DNA of 25,202 bases from a virus. The translations under genes and the position numbers were made by a program. Below the pieces are notes generated by a model. That model had not been told where the DNA came from and did not search any database. It saw only the letters and a program-made list of their open reading frames with translations. Positions 5,548-13,350 of this stretch are shown here, piece after piece. The stretch is from IMG/VR virus record IMGVR_UViG_3300011013_000084, positions 1 through 25,202 of that record; one strand, written 5' to 3'. How positions within the stretch are numbered: position 1 is the first letter of the stretch; each line of letters opens with the position of its first letter.

Positions 5548-8526
5548 ATGTCAACATTTGATAGTTTTGCAGATGCACCCAACCAAATAAGAACCGAAGG
5601 ACAAGAAATAACCATTCGGTTTGATAGAACTGGTCCTAATACAGGTAGGATTTCTTGGAATATACCTACGCCCGCACAAGGTTGTTCTGCTGATACACAA
5701 GCATATAATGGTATTGTAATAACATTAGATAATAAAAATGTTTCTTTAGAGACAAATCCTTCAAATGGAACTGTCTATATACCAGACCCAACCGGCGATA
5801 GAGATTTACATGCAGGTGATTCTATAAGTACAGCATTGGTTATTGGTGCCTTTTATGATGATAAAGAAACTACTATATTAGATATTACTGGACTAAATCC
5901 TAATACGCCATATTATATATCAGGATATGCAGTTGATGATCAATTTCGTTATCATACAGAAGGTGTACATGCATATAGCCTCGATTATGGTACTTTAAAA
6001 ACACCAGATTCCGCAGGATCACAACTTATTTGTTTTAATAATGGCGATGGGGTTTTAGGAACTGATGCAACAGGTTTAGTTGCTGGTTTTGTTTATGAAT
6101 TCGATATTTGTATAGATGGTGAATGTTATAAGGTTGTTTTAAACGGTACTGACGCCGCAACATATGATGACCTTATAGAAGCTATCAATAATGCATTTGA
6201 ACGCCTGTCAGGGGCTTTAGAAAGCCCTGTACCACCAAATACTGGAGGGTATTGGTGGGATAATGATAACCAAAAATTATTTTTATGGAATGGTTCACAA
6301 CATGTCGAAGTACCTGTTATTGTCGAACTAACCGATCCAACAATTCCCGCAATTGGTGATTATTGGTATCAACCCGTAACACAAGTATTATCTATATGGA
6401 TGGGGTCACCCGGTGGATGGGTCATTGTTCCTAATGTAATTAGATTTTGTAAGGATCCACTTAAACCTGCATGTGATGATTATTGGTATCAACCTGGTTC
6501 ACCATCTATGGCATTTATGTGGAATGGTAGTGTTTGGTGTCCATTAAACCTTTTTGACCAAGAAAATGATCCTGCTATTGCTGTACCACCTATTTGTGGT
6601 TCATACTGGTATAATCCAAATACGGGTATTGTAAGTTGTTGGAATGTAGAAAATTGTATATGGGTAGATGCTACTAATGATGTAGTTTTTTGGCCTACAG
6701 ATCCTAATAATTTACCACAAGGTACATATTGGTATGATACTGACGATAGTAATTTATATATTAGAAAGTTAACTGGTTCACCACCAACATTGCCTTTAGA
6801 ATGGATATTGATACCAGAATCTAATATTTCATCTGATCCATGTGTTCCACCATTAATAATTTCTCCTACGGAACCTTCACCTACTTTAGCACACATGTTA
6901 TGGTTTGATACTACTAATGAAAAATTATTTCAGCGTGATATTACTAATACAATTTGGGTAGAATTGCCAGTATTACTATTTGATAGAGATCCAACAATTC
7001 GTGAATCTTGTGATTATTGGTGGGATTCTGATAGTCCTAATGATCTTTATACATGGTCTGTAAATAATAATATATGGGTTTTAGTAGCTTCTTTTATTCA
7101 AAGCCCTATAGACCCTGCACTAGATCCCATATTAACCGAAGCTGCATGGTATAAACCATCTACAATGGAATTGCGTATTTGGACTGGAACCGGATGGGAG
7201 TTAGTTAAATTTATTAATCATCCAACCGATCCTACTATTGTTGCTGTGGGTGATATATGGTTTGATGATACTAATAATACATGGTATGAATGGTCAGGTA
7301 GTGCATGGGTAGTATTTAACCCAGTGGATTCAGTAACAGATCCAACAATGTTACCTTTAAACTCACTCTGGTACGATACAACAAATAATTTATTATTTAC
7401 ATGGAATGGTGTTTCATGGTTGCCAGTAGCTTTTTCAACTGTACCATTTACACCAATAAAAGGTGAATTGTGGTATGACAGTATTAATAATAATTTAATG
7501 ATGTGGAATGGTACTGCATGGGTAATTGCAATACCACTTGCTATGGCAGAATTGAATGCAGATGGGCATATAGTAATTACTAGTTCAACAGTAGGAAGTT
7601 TTTCTGATATTGATTTGTTATCAAGAACATGTACAGAATCATTAAAATCACCATTTTGGCAAGATACACCATTAAACGGAATTATTCAAACTAGAGTTGA
7701 GGGTATTGATGGAAATGAAGGGGAACCTTCATATGCACAGGTTGGTGTCGGTGACGATGGAACGCCAGATGAAAGACGTGAGTTAGCTGATAGTATACGT
7801 GCACAATTAGGATATCCTGTTGTACAAGTAGAATTAACTAAATATCAAATGGACACTGCAATAACTGGTGGTTTGGAAGAATTGCGTCGTCGTAGTTCTA
7901 TTGGTTTCCGTCGTGGATTTGCTGTATTGAATATAAAACCGGGCATCCAGCGATACGAGTTGACTAATAAAAGCATGGAATACAATCAAATTGGTGCTAT
8001 CAGTGGTTTAACTAGACTTTCATCTGCGTTTTTAACATCAGCACATGGATCAGGTATTTTTGGACAAGTTGTATTACAACACTTATACAATATGGGTACA
8101 TTTGATCTTTTGTCATTTCACATGGTGAATGAGTACACAGCGCAGTTAGAACATTTATTTGCTAGTAGATTAGCATTCAATTTTAATGAAACCAGTAGGG
8201 TATTGACTATTCATAGTGTATTTTCGCAAGCAGAAACTATATTGATGGATGTTGCATTAGAAAGAACAGAGCAAGATTTATTAAATGATCGTTATGCCAA
8301 AGTTTGGATTGAGCAATGGGCTTTAAGTGAATGTAGATTGATGTTATCACATATCCGTGGTAAATATGCATCTTTGCCCGGTGCAGGTGGTGGCGTAGCC
8401 TTAGATGCAGCCGAATTGGGTGCTAGGGCAGATGCCGAAAAAGAACGTCTGTATTCGGAATTAGATGATTATGTAGTTAATAATGTGGAAGAATGGGGAA
8501 TAGGTGCTGAATTCACTTGGGGTTGA
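5548..8526 (+). CDS. Neck protein gp13 homologue with Fn3-like and Trp-rich repeat extension (992 aa)
   Basis: The last third (about residues 737-992) matches the T4/cyanophage gp13 neck-protein layout: an LGYPVVQVELTK opening helix, a YNMGTFDLLSFHMVNEYTAQLEHLF stretch (read in parts), strands, and a helical end with IRGKYASLPGAGG. In T4, gp13 closes filled heads together with gp14 and joins them to tails. Ahead of it are an Fn3-like domain (about 20-150) and 11 repeats of 35-45 aa (about 226-661), each with a (Y/L)W(Y/F) strand, an LxxW strand and a final aromatic. T4 gp13 is only about 310 aa, so this is a large N-terminal extension. It probably displays binding modules at the neck. The late promoter and AAGGA Shine-Dalgarno support the start. 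The last 58 bp overlap the opposing endonuclease gene. Confidence 0.8.
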   Translation: MSTFDSFADAPNQIRTEGQEITIRFDRTGPNTGRISWNIPTPAQGCSADTQAYNGIVITLDNKNVSLETNPSNGTVYIPDPTGDRDLHAGDSISTALVIGAFYDDKETTILDITGLNPNTPYYISGYAVDDQFRYHTEGVHAYSLDYGTLKTPDSAGSQLICFNNGDGVLGTDATGLVAGFVYEFDICIDGECYKVVLNGTDAATYDDLIEAINNAFERLSGALESPVPPNTGGYWWDNDNQKLFLWNGSQHVEVPVIVELTDPTIPAIGDYWYQPVTQVLSIWMGSPGGWVIVPNVIRFCKDPLKPACDDYWYQPGSPSMAFMWNGSVWCPLNLFDQENDPAIAVPPICGSYWYNPNTGIVSCWNVENCIWVDATNDVVFWPTDPNNLPQGTYWYDTDDSNLYIRKLTGSPPTLPLEWILIPESNISSDPCVPPLIISPTEPSPTLAHMLWFDTTNEKLFQRDITNTIWVELPVLLFDRDPTIRESCDYWWDSDSPNDLYTWSVNNNIWVLVASFIQSPIDPALDPILTEAAWYKPSTMELRIWTGTGWELVKFINHPTDPTIVAVGDIWFDDTNNTWYEWSGSAWVVFNPVDSVTDPTMLPLNSLWYDTTNNLLFTWNGVSWLPVAFSTVPFTPIKGELWYDSINNNLMMWNGTAWVIAIPLAMAELNADGHIVITSSTVGSFSDIDLLSRTCTESLKSPFWQDTPLNGIIQTRVEGIDGNEGEPSYAQVGVGDDGTPDERRELADSIRAQLGYPVVQVELTKYQMDTAITGGLEELRRRSSIGFRRGFAVLNIKPGIQRYELTNKSMEYNQIGAISGLTRLSSAFLTSAHGSGIFGQVVLQHLYNMGTFDLLSFHMVNEYTAQLEHLFASRLAFNFNETSRVLTIHSVFSQAETILMDVALERTEQDLLNDRYAKVWIEQWALSECRLMLSHIRGKYASLPGAGGGVALDAAELGARADAEKERLYSELDDYVVNNVEEWGIGAEFTWG
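6224..7540 (+). repeat. Eleven Trp-rich coding repeats in the gp13 homologue
   Basis: Each unit reads roughly as DPT...P..GD-Y/L-W-Y-D...N-x-L-x-x-W-N/x-G-x-x-W-V. Units differ in length (about 35-45 aa) and are diverged at DNA level, so this is an old protein repeat rather than a recent DNA duplication. A single related copy is visible near the C-terminus of the gp14 homologue (about residues 490-526). The pattern suggests small beta modules strung along a fibre. Confidence 0.75.
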
Positions 8527-10307
8527 TGCCATTCCCATACTGAATTACCACAATCATATACTCTTAACCAATTATTATTTAACATGTTTTTATGTGCAGA
8601 TAATAAAGGATTAAAATCATCCAAAAACATATGTTGTTTATGTTTTTGTGCTTGATATCTACTTTTTATTATTGAATTTTTTACATAAATAAAATTGGGT
8701 GGTGATGTTCTGATTTTTTTAAAATTTAATTTTTCGTATATAGTCCCCGTACCATATTGTAAATCACAATAAGAAATAATTGATGTTGGCATATATTTTT
8801 TTAAAAAATATATGAATAATTTACTGGCACCACCAATCACATTAGTATTTAATTCTGAAGAGAATCGTAATAATTCATATTCATAATCAGATTTGAATCT
8901 AGGTGTACCAAAAGTCATTACTAAAACTAAATTATCATTATAAAAGAGACCTATTCGTATTTTAGATACACTATTTCCTTGTAAATGTGTTCTGTTTAAA
9001 AATAGTTTACTTTCTTTATATGATATTTCTTTTATATTACATTTTCTTGCAAATATTTTAGTATTTTTACCCAACATTGATTTTAATCGGGATTTAACTA
9101 TGTTTGTTTTAAATGTCCATTCATGTTCAAAAATATGTATTAATTGAATATCTTGTTCATGACATAATAAAGTTTTGTCAATATGATATGATTTTTCTTT
9201 AAACAATTCAGAGTGCCAATATAAACCGTTGTATTCAATAGCAATTTTTTTATTAGGCAAATATATATCTATCTCTTTTGGTGGTATTATAGTTTTTGTA
9301 TTTGTTAGAATATTAGATTCTATTCCTTTAATAAATTCATTGATTTCTTTTTCAGCAAAAGAATAACTATAATAATGTGCTTTTATATTATGCTTTTTTA
9401 AATATGTTACTGCTGTTGACGGTGCAATTTTTAAATCATATGCAATTTGTGTTAAGGATTTTTGTTTTGTTATATGTTCATTATACATCCATTTTTTATC
9501 ATTTAGAAATGACATAATGGATAACATATGTTTTTGGTTTTCGCATTCAACACCATATCGCTCAATGTTGGTTTGTTTGATTTTATCTTGACATTCTTTG
9601 GTTTTGGAATAACTGTCAACACCATATCGTTCAATGCTAGTTTGTTTGATTTTATCTTGGCATTCTTTGTTTTTTGAATAATGATTTATGCCATATCGCT
9701 CAATGTTGGTTTGTTTGATTTTATCTTGACATTCTTTGGTTTTGGAATAATTGTCAACACCATATCGTTCAATGTTAGTTTGTTTGACTTTATCTTTTAT
9801 ATCTTTTGATTTAAATACATTATCAACACCATATCGTTCAATGCTAGTTTGTTTGACTTTATCTTTAAATTTTTTGGTTTTGGAAAAACTATCAACGCCA
9901 TATCGTTCGAGATTTGTTTTTCTTGTTTTATCTTTAAATTTTTTGGTTTTGGAAAAACTATCAACGCCATATCGTTCGAGATTTGTTTTTCTTGCTTTTT
10001 TTTGTGCTACAGAATTATGTGAACATGCATTACATAGCTGGGCATAATTGTTTTTATATGTGTTAAATTTTATATATGTAGTACATTGTTTGCAAGTAAT
10101 TTTTGTATTAATATCATTGATAACACAAAATATTCGTTCTTTTATTTTAGCATTTTCGTTTAAAAATGTTGTACAATTTATTATTTTATTTATTTTTTCG
10201 TGATTAATTTTGGTTTGTAAATAAATGTTTAATCGTGGTGAAGATGATATCTCTAATGCTATATTTTTTGTTTCTGTAGAATACATTGTTTTTTTAGACA
10301 AAATCAT
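8469..10307 (-). CDS. Homing-endonuclease-like protein: zinc cluster, 23-aa repeats, HTH, Vsr-like nuclease, acyltransferase-like domain (612 aa)
   Basis: Domains in order: CxxC...CxxC zinc cluster (C72, C75, C92, C95); seven 23-aa repeats built on TNIERYGVD...KxK (about 106-267); helix-turn-helix (about 283-312, SLTQIAYDLKIAPSTAV); Vsr-like/EDxHD-type nuclease core (about 318-405: E in SFAEKE, D in EIDIYLP, IEYNGLYWHSE, later H); then a domain with VMTFGTPRF, GGASKLF and YEKLNF that resembles GNAT acyltransferases (about 410-560). Relatives end at CGNSVW; this one runs on for about 19 residues antisense to the 3' end of the gp13 gene. Its ATG lies inside the last codons of the preceding gene (14-nt overlap), so it probably shares that gene's promoter. 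Expected to cut DNA at a site lacking the element. Confidence 0.8.
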   Translation of the reverse strand: MILSKKTMYSTETKNIALEISSSPRLNIYLQTKINHEKINKIINCTTFLNENAKIKERIFCVINDINTKITCKQCTTYIKFNTYKNNYAQLCNACSHNSVAQKKARKTNLERYGVDSFSKTKKFKDKTRKTNLERYGVDSFSKTKKFKDKVKQTSIERYGVDNVFKSKDIKDKVKQTNIERYGVDNYSKTKECQDKIKQTNIERYGINHYSKNKECQDKIKQTSIERYGVDSYSKTKECQDKIKQTNIERYGVECENQKHMLSIMSFLNDKKWMYNEHITKQKSLTQIAYDLKIAPSTAVTYLKKHNIKAHYYSYSFAEKEINEFIKGIESNILTNTKTIIPPKEIDIYLPNKKIAIEYNGLYWHSELFKEKSYHIDKTLLCHEQDIQLIHIFEHEWTFKTNIVKSRLKSMLGKNTKIFARKCNIKEISYKESKLFLNRTHLQGNSVSKIRIGLFYNDNLVLVMTFGTPRFKSDYEYELLRFSSELNTNVIGGASKLFIYFLKKYMPTSIISYCDLQYGTGTIYEKLNFKKIRTSPPNFIYVKNSIIKSRYQAQKHKQHMFLDDFNPLLSAHKNMLNNNWLRVYDCGNSVWEWHQPQVNSAPIPHSSTLLTT

Positions 10308-11385
10308 GTTCCCAAATAGTAATTAAATTATAACCTAATTTTTTTATGATTTGTTCACGTTTCATTGTTTTTATATATAAACTACCGGCAGATTCATCAG
10401 AAAATGGATGACATTGTTCATTTTCGTTAAATAATTTTAAATTTCCGTGAAATTTATCACCGTAAAACTCATAAATTGTATTATTGGCTTCACAATATCC
10501 ATCAGCTTTGTATTTTGTTCCTGGTATTGAATATTCACCATCATTCTCTGCATGTTGAATGAATATTCCTTCAGTATTCATTATTGAGTCCAACCAAGAT
10601 ATTGCCTTTTGTGAATAGTGTGGTGTATTAAAACATTGGGGACATCCATTTCTATCACATGTATGTGATTTGGGTCGCTGAAAGAATTCTCCATGTATTG
10701 GGCATATAATTTTTATTTTTTTACAGGAATGTGTATATTGGACTGGATATGTGTATTTTTCACCATGTATTAAACATGCATCATTTAAAAATTGGTCATG
10801 TGTTTTTGTTATTTTAGCAATTTCTATTTTACATTTTGAACAGCCTTTTCCTGACAAATGACTACCAGGGTTTTGTTTAAATTCTCCATGTATTGGACAT
10901 GTAATTCTAATAGACGTTATAGAATTCACATATTTATCAGGATAATCATATTTGTTATTATGAACAGTATTAGCTTTATTAATAAATTCTTTTGTTGTTA
11001 ATTTTTTTGATTTATTACATTTAGGACATCCACTTTTTCCTAAGTGTGAACTGGAACGTTGAAAGAATTCACCGTGTTTTGGGCATATAATTCTTATTTT
11101 ATCTTTGTTACAAATGTACTCATCGGGATAATCATATTTGTTATTATGGGCTTTATTTGCTTTATTAATAAATTCCTTTGTTGTTAATGTTTTTGTTTTA
11201 TTGCAGTTTTTACAACCTCTTCCAGATGTATGACCATTAGGACTTTGATAAAATTCACCATGTATAGGGCAAATTATTCTAATGGGTGTTATAGCATTCA
11301 CATATTCATCAGGATAAGTGTACTTATCACCATGTATATTTTTACATTTTTCAAGAAATTCAGTATTTGTTAGTTTTTTAGACAT
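10294..11385 (-). CDS. Homing-endonuclease-like protein with four zinc-ribbon repeats and Vsr-like nuclease (363 aa)
   Basis: Four repeats of about 60 aa, each with a (N/D)KYxYPxxY segment, CPxHGEF, a conserved H and GCxxC, resemble the DUF723-type zinc-binding repeat found in phage endonucleases. The C-terminal 100 residues contain YKADGY, YEFYGDKFHGN and LITIWEHDF, a Vsr-like/EDxHD nuclease core with candidate D, E and H. It lacks the acyltransferase-like domain of its neighbours. The ATG at 11385 is chosen because AGTGAGAG precedes it; the longer frame back to 11433 uses TTG and falls in the -35 box. The promoter at 11405-11433 drives it leftward, against the structural genes. It overlaps the downstream endonuclease gene by 14 nt. 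Confidence 0.8.
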   Translation of the reverse strand: MSKKLTNTEFLEKCKNIHGDKYTYPDEYVNAITPIRIICPIHGEFYQSPNGHTSGRGCKNCNKTKTLTTKEFINKANKAHNNKYDYPDEYICNKDKIRIICPKHGEFFQRSSSHLGKSGCPKCNKSKKLTTKEFINKANTVHNNKYDYPDKYVNSITSIRITCPIHGEFKQNPGSHLSGKGCSKCKIEIAKITKTHDQFLNDACLIHGEKYTYPVQYTHSCKKIKIICPIHGEFFQRPKSHTCDRNGCPQCFNTPHYSQKAISWLDSIMNTEGIFIQHAENDGEYSIPGTKYKADGYCEANNTIYEFYGDKFHGNLKLFNENEQCHPFSDESAGSLYIKTMKREQIIKKLGYNLITIWEHDFV

Positions 11386-11404
11386 TTTTTCACTCTCACT
11401 TAAT

Positions 11405-11433
11405 AGTATATACTGAAATTTATATAATGTCAA
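11405..11433 (-). promoter_or_regulatory. Sigma70-type promoter for the leftward endonuclease pair
   Basis: Leftward TTGACA (11433-11428), a 17-bp spacer and TATACT (11410-11405). The predicted +1 is near 11398, 13 nt before the ATG at 11385. It is back to back with the rightward TATAAATA box at 11439-11446. Confidence 0.8.
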
Positions 11434-11438
11434 TATAT

Positions 11439-11446
11439 TATAAATA
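11439..11446 (+). promoter_or_regulatory. T4-type late promoter box before the gp14 unit
   Basis: TATAAATA ends 5 nt before the ATG at 11452. With the spacing used by T4 late promoters, +1 falls at or next to that ATG, so the 65-aa frame would be leaderless and the gp14 homologue would have a leader of about 200 nt. It would give gp14 its own promoter now that two opposing endonuclease genes separate it from gp13. Confidence 0.6.
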
Positions 11447-11451
11447 AGTAT

Positions 11452-11649
11452 ATGAAACTTTATGAACTAGATACTAATCGCACAATTGCTAATCGGAATA
11501 TGACTCCTGGTGAAAATAGGGATTCAGAAATACAGTTACCTAGTGAATTTTGCCGTGATAGAACATGGTGTGAAAAAGGTTCAAAAGGTAAAAAAATCCG
11601 CAAAGATGAATCTAAAATTGGTAGACCTATAAGAAAGGGGCGTATTTGA
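11452..11649 (+). CDS. Small basic protein upstream of the gp14 homologue (65 aa)
   Basis: A short, highly charged protein opening with MKLYELD, a start common in T4-type phage proteins. It has an Arg/Asn-rich middle, two Cys (about residues 34 and 40) and a Lys/Arg-rich tail. No family is recognised. The ATG has no Shine-Dalgarno and lies directly behind the late-promoter box, so translation would have to be leaderless; the next ATG (11500) is an alternative. Its TGA overlaps the ATG of the gp14 homologue (TGATG), suggesting coupling. A small nucleic-acid-binding or structural accessory protein is possible. Confidence 0.55.
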   Translation: MKLYELDTNRTIANRNMTPGENRDSEIQLPSEFCRDRTWCEKGSKGKKIRKDESKIGRPIRKGRI

Positions 11650-13328
11650 TGAGCACAAAAGAAGTTTGCGAGGGAACGTATGTACCCGGTGATTTGCCAG
11701 CTAATAATACGCCTACTAATCCATTAGACCCTAATTGCACCGTACAACCTGTAACAAGTTTGCCTGGCCCGACTTCTTGTCCTACGCCCTCTACTTCAAC
11801 GTGTAGTGATTTTCAATTAACAAAATTTGATGATACATGTTTTATTAATGGGGTAATTGAAGAGCATTTAAATATTGGTGCGGCAGACATGTTGGTATAT
11901 AAGTTATTAGGCGTACATGAACAAGGCGAGTTAATTGATTTAGTTGGGAATGGCAATCCTATTTCTAGTGGAGCGGCAATAAATTTCCCTGCGAAGAATG
12001 CTTTTACTACATTTGTTACTGAATGGAGAACTTTACAAAAGGGACAAGGAATTATAGATTCTGGATACATTGGATATGATTTTGGTTCGATAAAGTTACC
12101 TAATGGTCGCGAACGTTATGGGGTTGATACATCAGTTAACAATAGTATTTCTACTATTAAAATTAAGCAGGGAAACAATTCACAGAACCGCGTAACGCGT
12201 GCAAGAATAGAGAGATCATTTGATGGTTTTAAATGGTTTGGTGCCGCTGTAATTGAATTGCCAGATGATAATTGTTTAAATACGATTCATTTTCGTGCTT
12301 CTGTAGCTAATCGATATTGGAGAATACGTCCAATAGCATTTAATGGTAGTTCTAATGATTACTGGGCAGTACAAGCCTTAGAAATGATGGATTATTCATT
12401 AACACAGTTAAATAATATAGAAGATCATATATGGTTAGAAAATCGCAATCGAGATTATTCTGAAGAGGCTGTTTTATTAAAAGGGACTTATGATTTGTTA
12501 GATTCTACAACTGATTTGAGTCGATTTGGTATTGAATTACCTAATCAACAAATGTATATTCAAATGTCGTTTAGTGCAATGGTTGCTGGTTTAGGACGCC
12601 CAGTGGTTATTGGTGATATTTTTGAAGTTCCTAGTGAAACTCAATATAATAGTAAATTAGAGCCTATTAAAAAGTATATGGAAATAACAGACGTGGGCTG
12701 GAGTACAGAGGGATTTACACCCGGATGGATTCCGACAATTTTGAGATTAGTTGCAATGCCTATGTTGGGAACACCTGAAACGGCTGACATATTTGGTGGT
12801 TTAGAAGAGACGCCTGATGAATCTGGTTTAGTAAAATATGGTTTGTTAGATTTAGATGGTATTCGTGGTGAACAACCACAAGTACAAGATTTATCTGAAA
12901 CTACACATGCAATACAGTCAGAAGCTATAACTAATACTCCTGAATTGGGATCTGATATGGCCGATATACAGGAGTTTGATCAACATCAACGTGATGTGGT
13001 AAAAGAACAAACTGGAGCTAATTTGGGCATAATAAGTTCTAACAAAAATCAATTATATGTAGAAGACGCTCTACCTCCGAACCACTTACCTTACACAGAA
13101 GCAGATGAATTCCCTGATTTACCTAAAAATGGTGATTATCATAGGCTTACATATAATCAAGTAGGTACTAATATAGCACCACGATTGTTTAGATGGTCAA
13201 ATGCTAAAGATAGATGGATATGGATAGAAACAGATTTGAGGAAGGCACATAATGAGCAAAAGCCTATATTAAGTGAATTTTTGGCTAGTTCTAATAGAGT
13301 TTCATCAGAAAAAGTAGGCAAAAAGTAG
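11649..13328 (+). CDS. Neck protein gp14 homologue with F5/8C-like domain (559 aa)
   Basis: In T4, gp14 forms the neck ring that joins head and tail. The match is the core at about residues 262-385: ENRNRDY, YDLLDSTTDLSRFG, a strand pair, GDIFEVP, and KYMEITDVGW. T4 gp14 is about 256 aa. The extra parts are a Cys/Pro/Thr-rich N-terminus (1-55); an F5/8C (discoidin-like) domain at about 85-250 (WRTLQKG, YIGYDFG, IERSFDGFKWFG, YWRIRPIAFNG), a fold that usually binds sugars; and a C-terminal Trp-rich module (about 490-526) like the gp13 repeats. The start at 11649 is set by AGGGG 9 nt upstream and the TGATG overlap; the frame also opens at TTG 11646. Confidence 0.78.
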   Translation: MSTKEVCEGTYVPGDLPANNTPTNPLDPNCTVQPVTSLPGPTSCPTPSTSTCSDFQLTKFDDTCFINGVIEEHLNIGAADMLVYKLLGVHEQGELIDLVGNGNPISSGAAINFPAKNAFTTFVTEWRTLQKGQGIIDSGYIGYDFGSIKLPNGRERYGVDTSVNNSISTIKIKQGNNSQNRVTRARIERSFDGFKWFGAAVIELPDDNCLNTIHFRASVANRYWRIRPIAFNGSSNDYWAVQALEMMDYSLTQLNNIEDHIWLENRNRDYSEEAVLLKGTYDLLDSTTDLSRFGIELPNQQMYIQMSFSAMVAGLGRPVVIGDIFEVPSETQYNSKLEPIKKYMEITDVGWSTEGFTPGWIPTILRLVAMPMLGTPETADIFGGLEETPDESGLVKYGLLDLDGIRGEQPQVQDLSETTHAIQSEAITNTPELGSDMADIQEFDQHQRDVVKEQTGANLGIISSNKNQLYVEDALPPNHLPYTEADEFPDLPKNGDYHRLTYNQVGTNIAPRLFRWSNAKDRWIWIETDLRKAHNEQKPILSEFLASSNRVSSEKVGKK

Positions 13329-13335
13329 TTTTTAT

Positions 13336-13344
13336 GTTATAATT
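13336..13344 (+). promoter_or_regulatory. Extended -10 promoter with +1 on the endonuclease ATG
   Basis: TGTTATAAT: TG at 13336-13337 and TATAAT at 13339-13344. No good -35 box is seen, as is common for extended -10 promoters. Standard spacing puts +1 at 13351, the A of the ATG of the next gene, so its mRNA would be leaderless. Confidence 0.65.
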
Positions 13345-13350
13345 ATTTAC

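Noticed and set aside
6489-6896. Leftward open frame of 135 codons within gp13
   Set aside because: Antisense shadow of the Trp-rich repeats; no start signals.
9751-10047. Rightward open frame of 98 codons with repeated STPYRS
   Set aside because: It is the antisense shadow of the YGV repeats of the leftward endonuclease gene; its repetition follows from that gene's 69-bp period.
11386-11433. Longer N-terminus for the leftward zinc-ribbon endonuclease
   Set aside because: It would use a TTG located in the -35 box of the gene's own promoter; the ATG at 11385 has a Shine-Dalgarno and lies downstream of the predicted +1.
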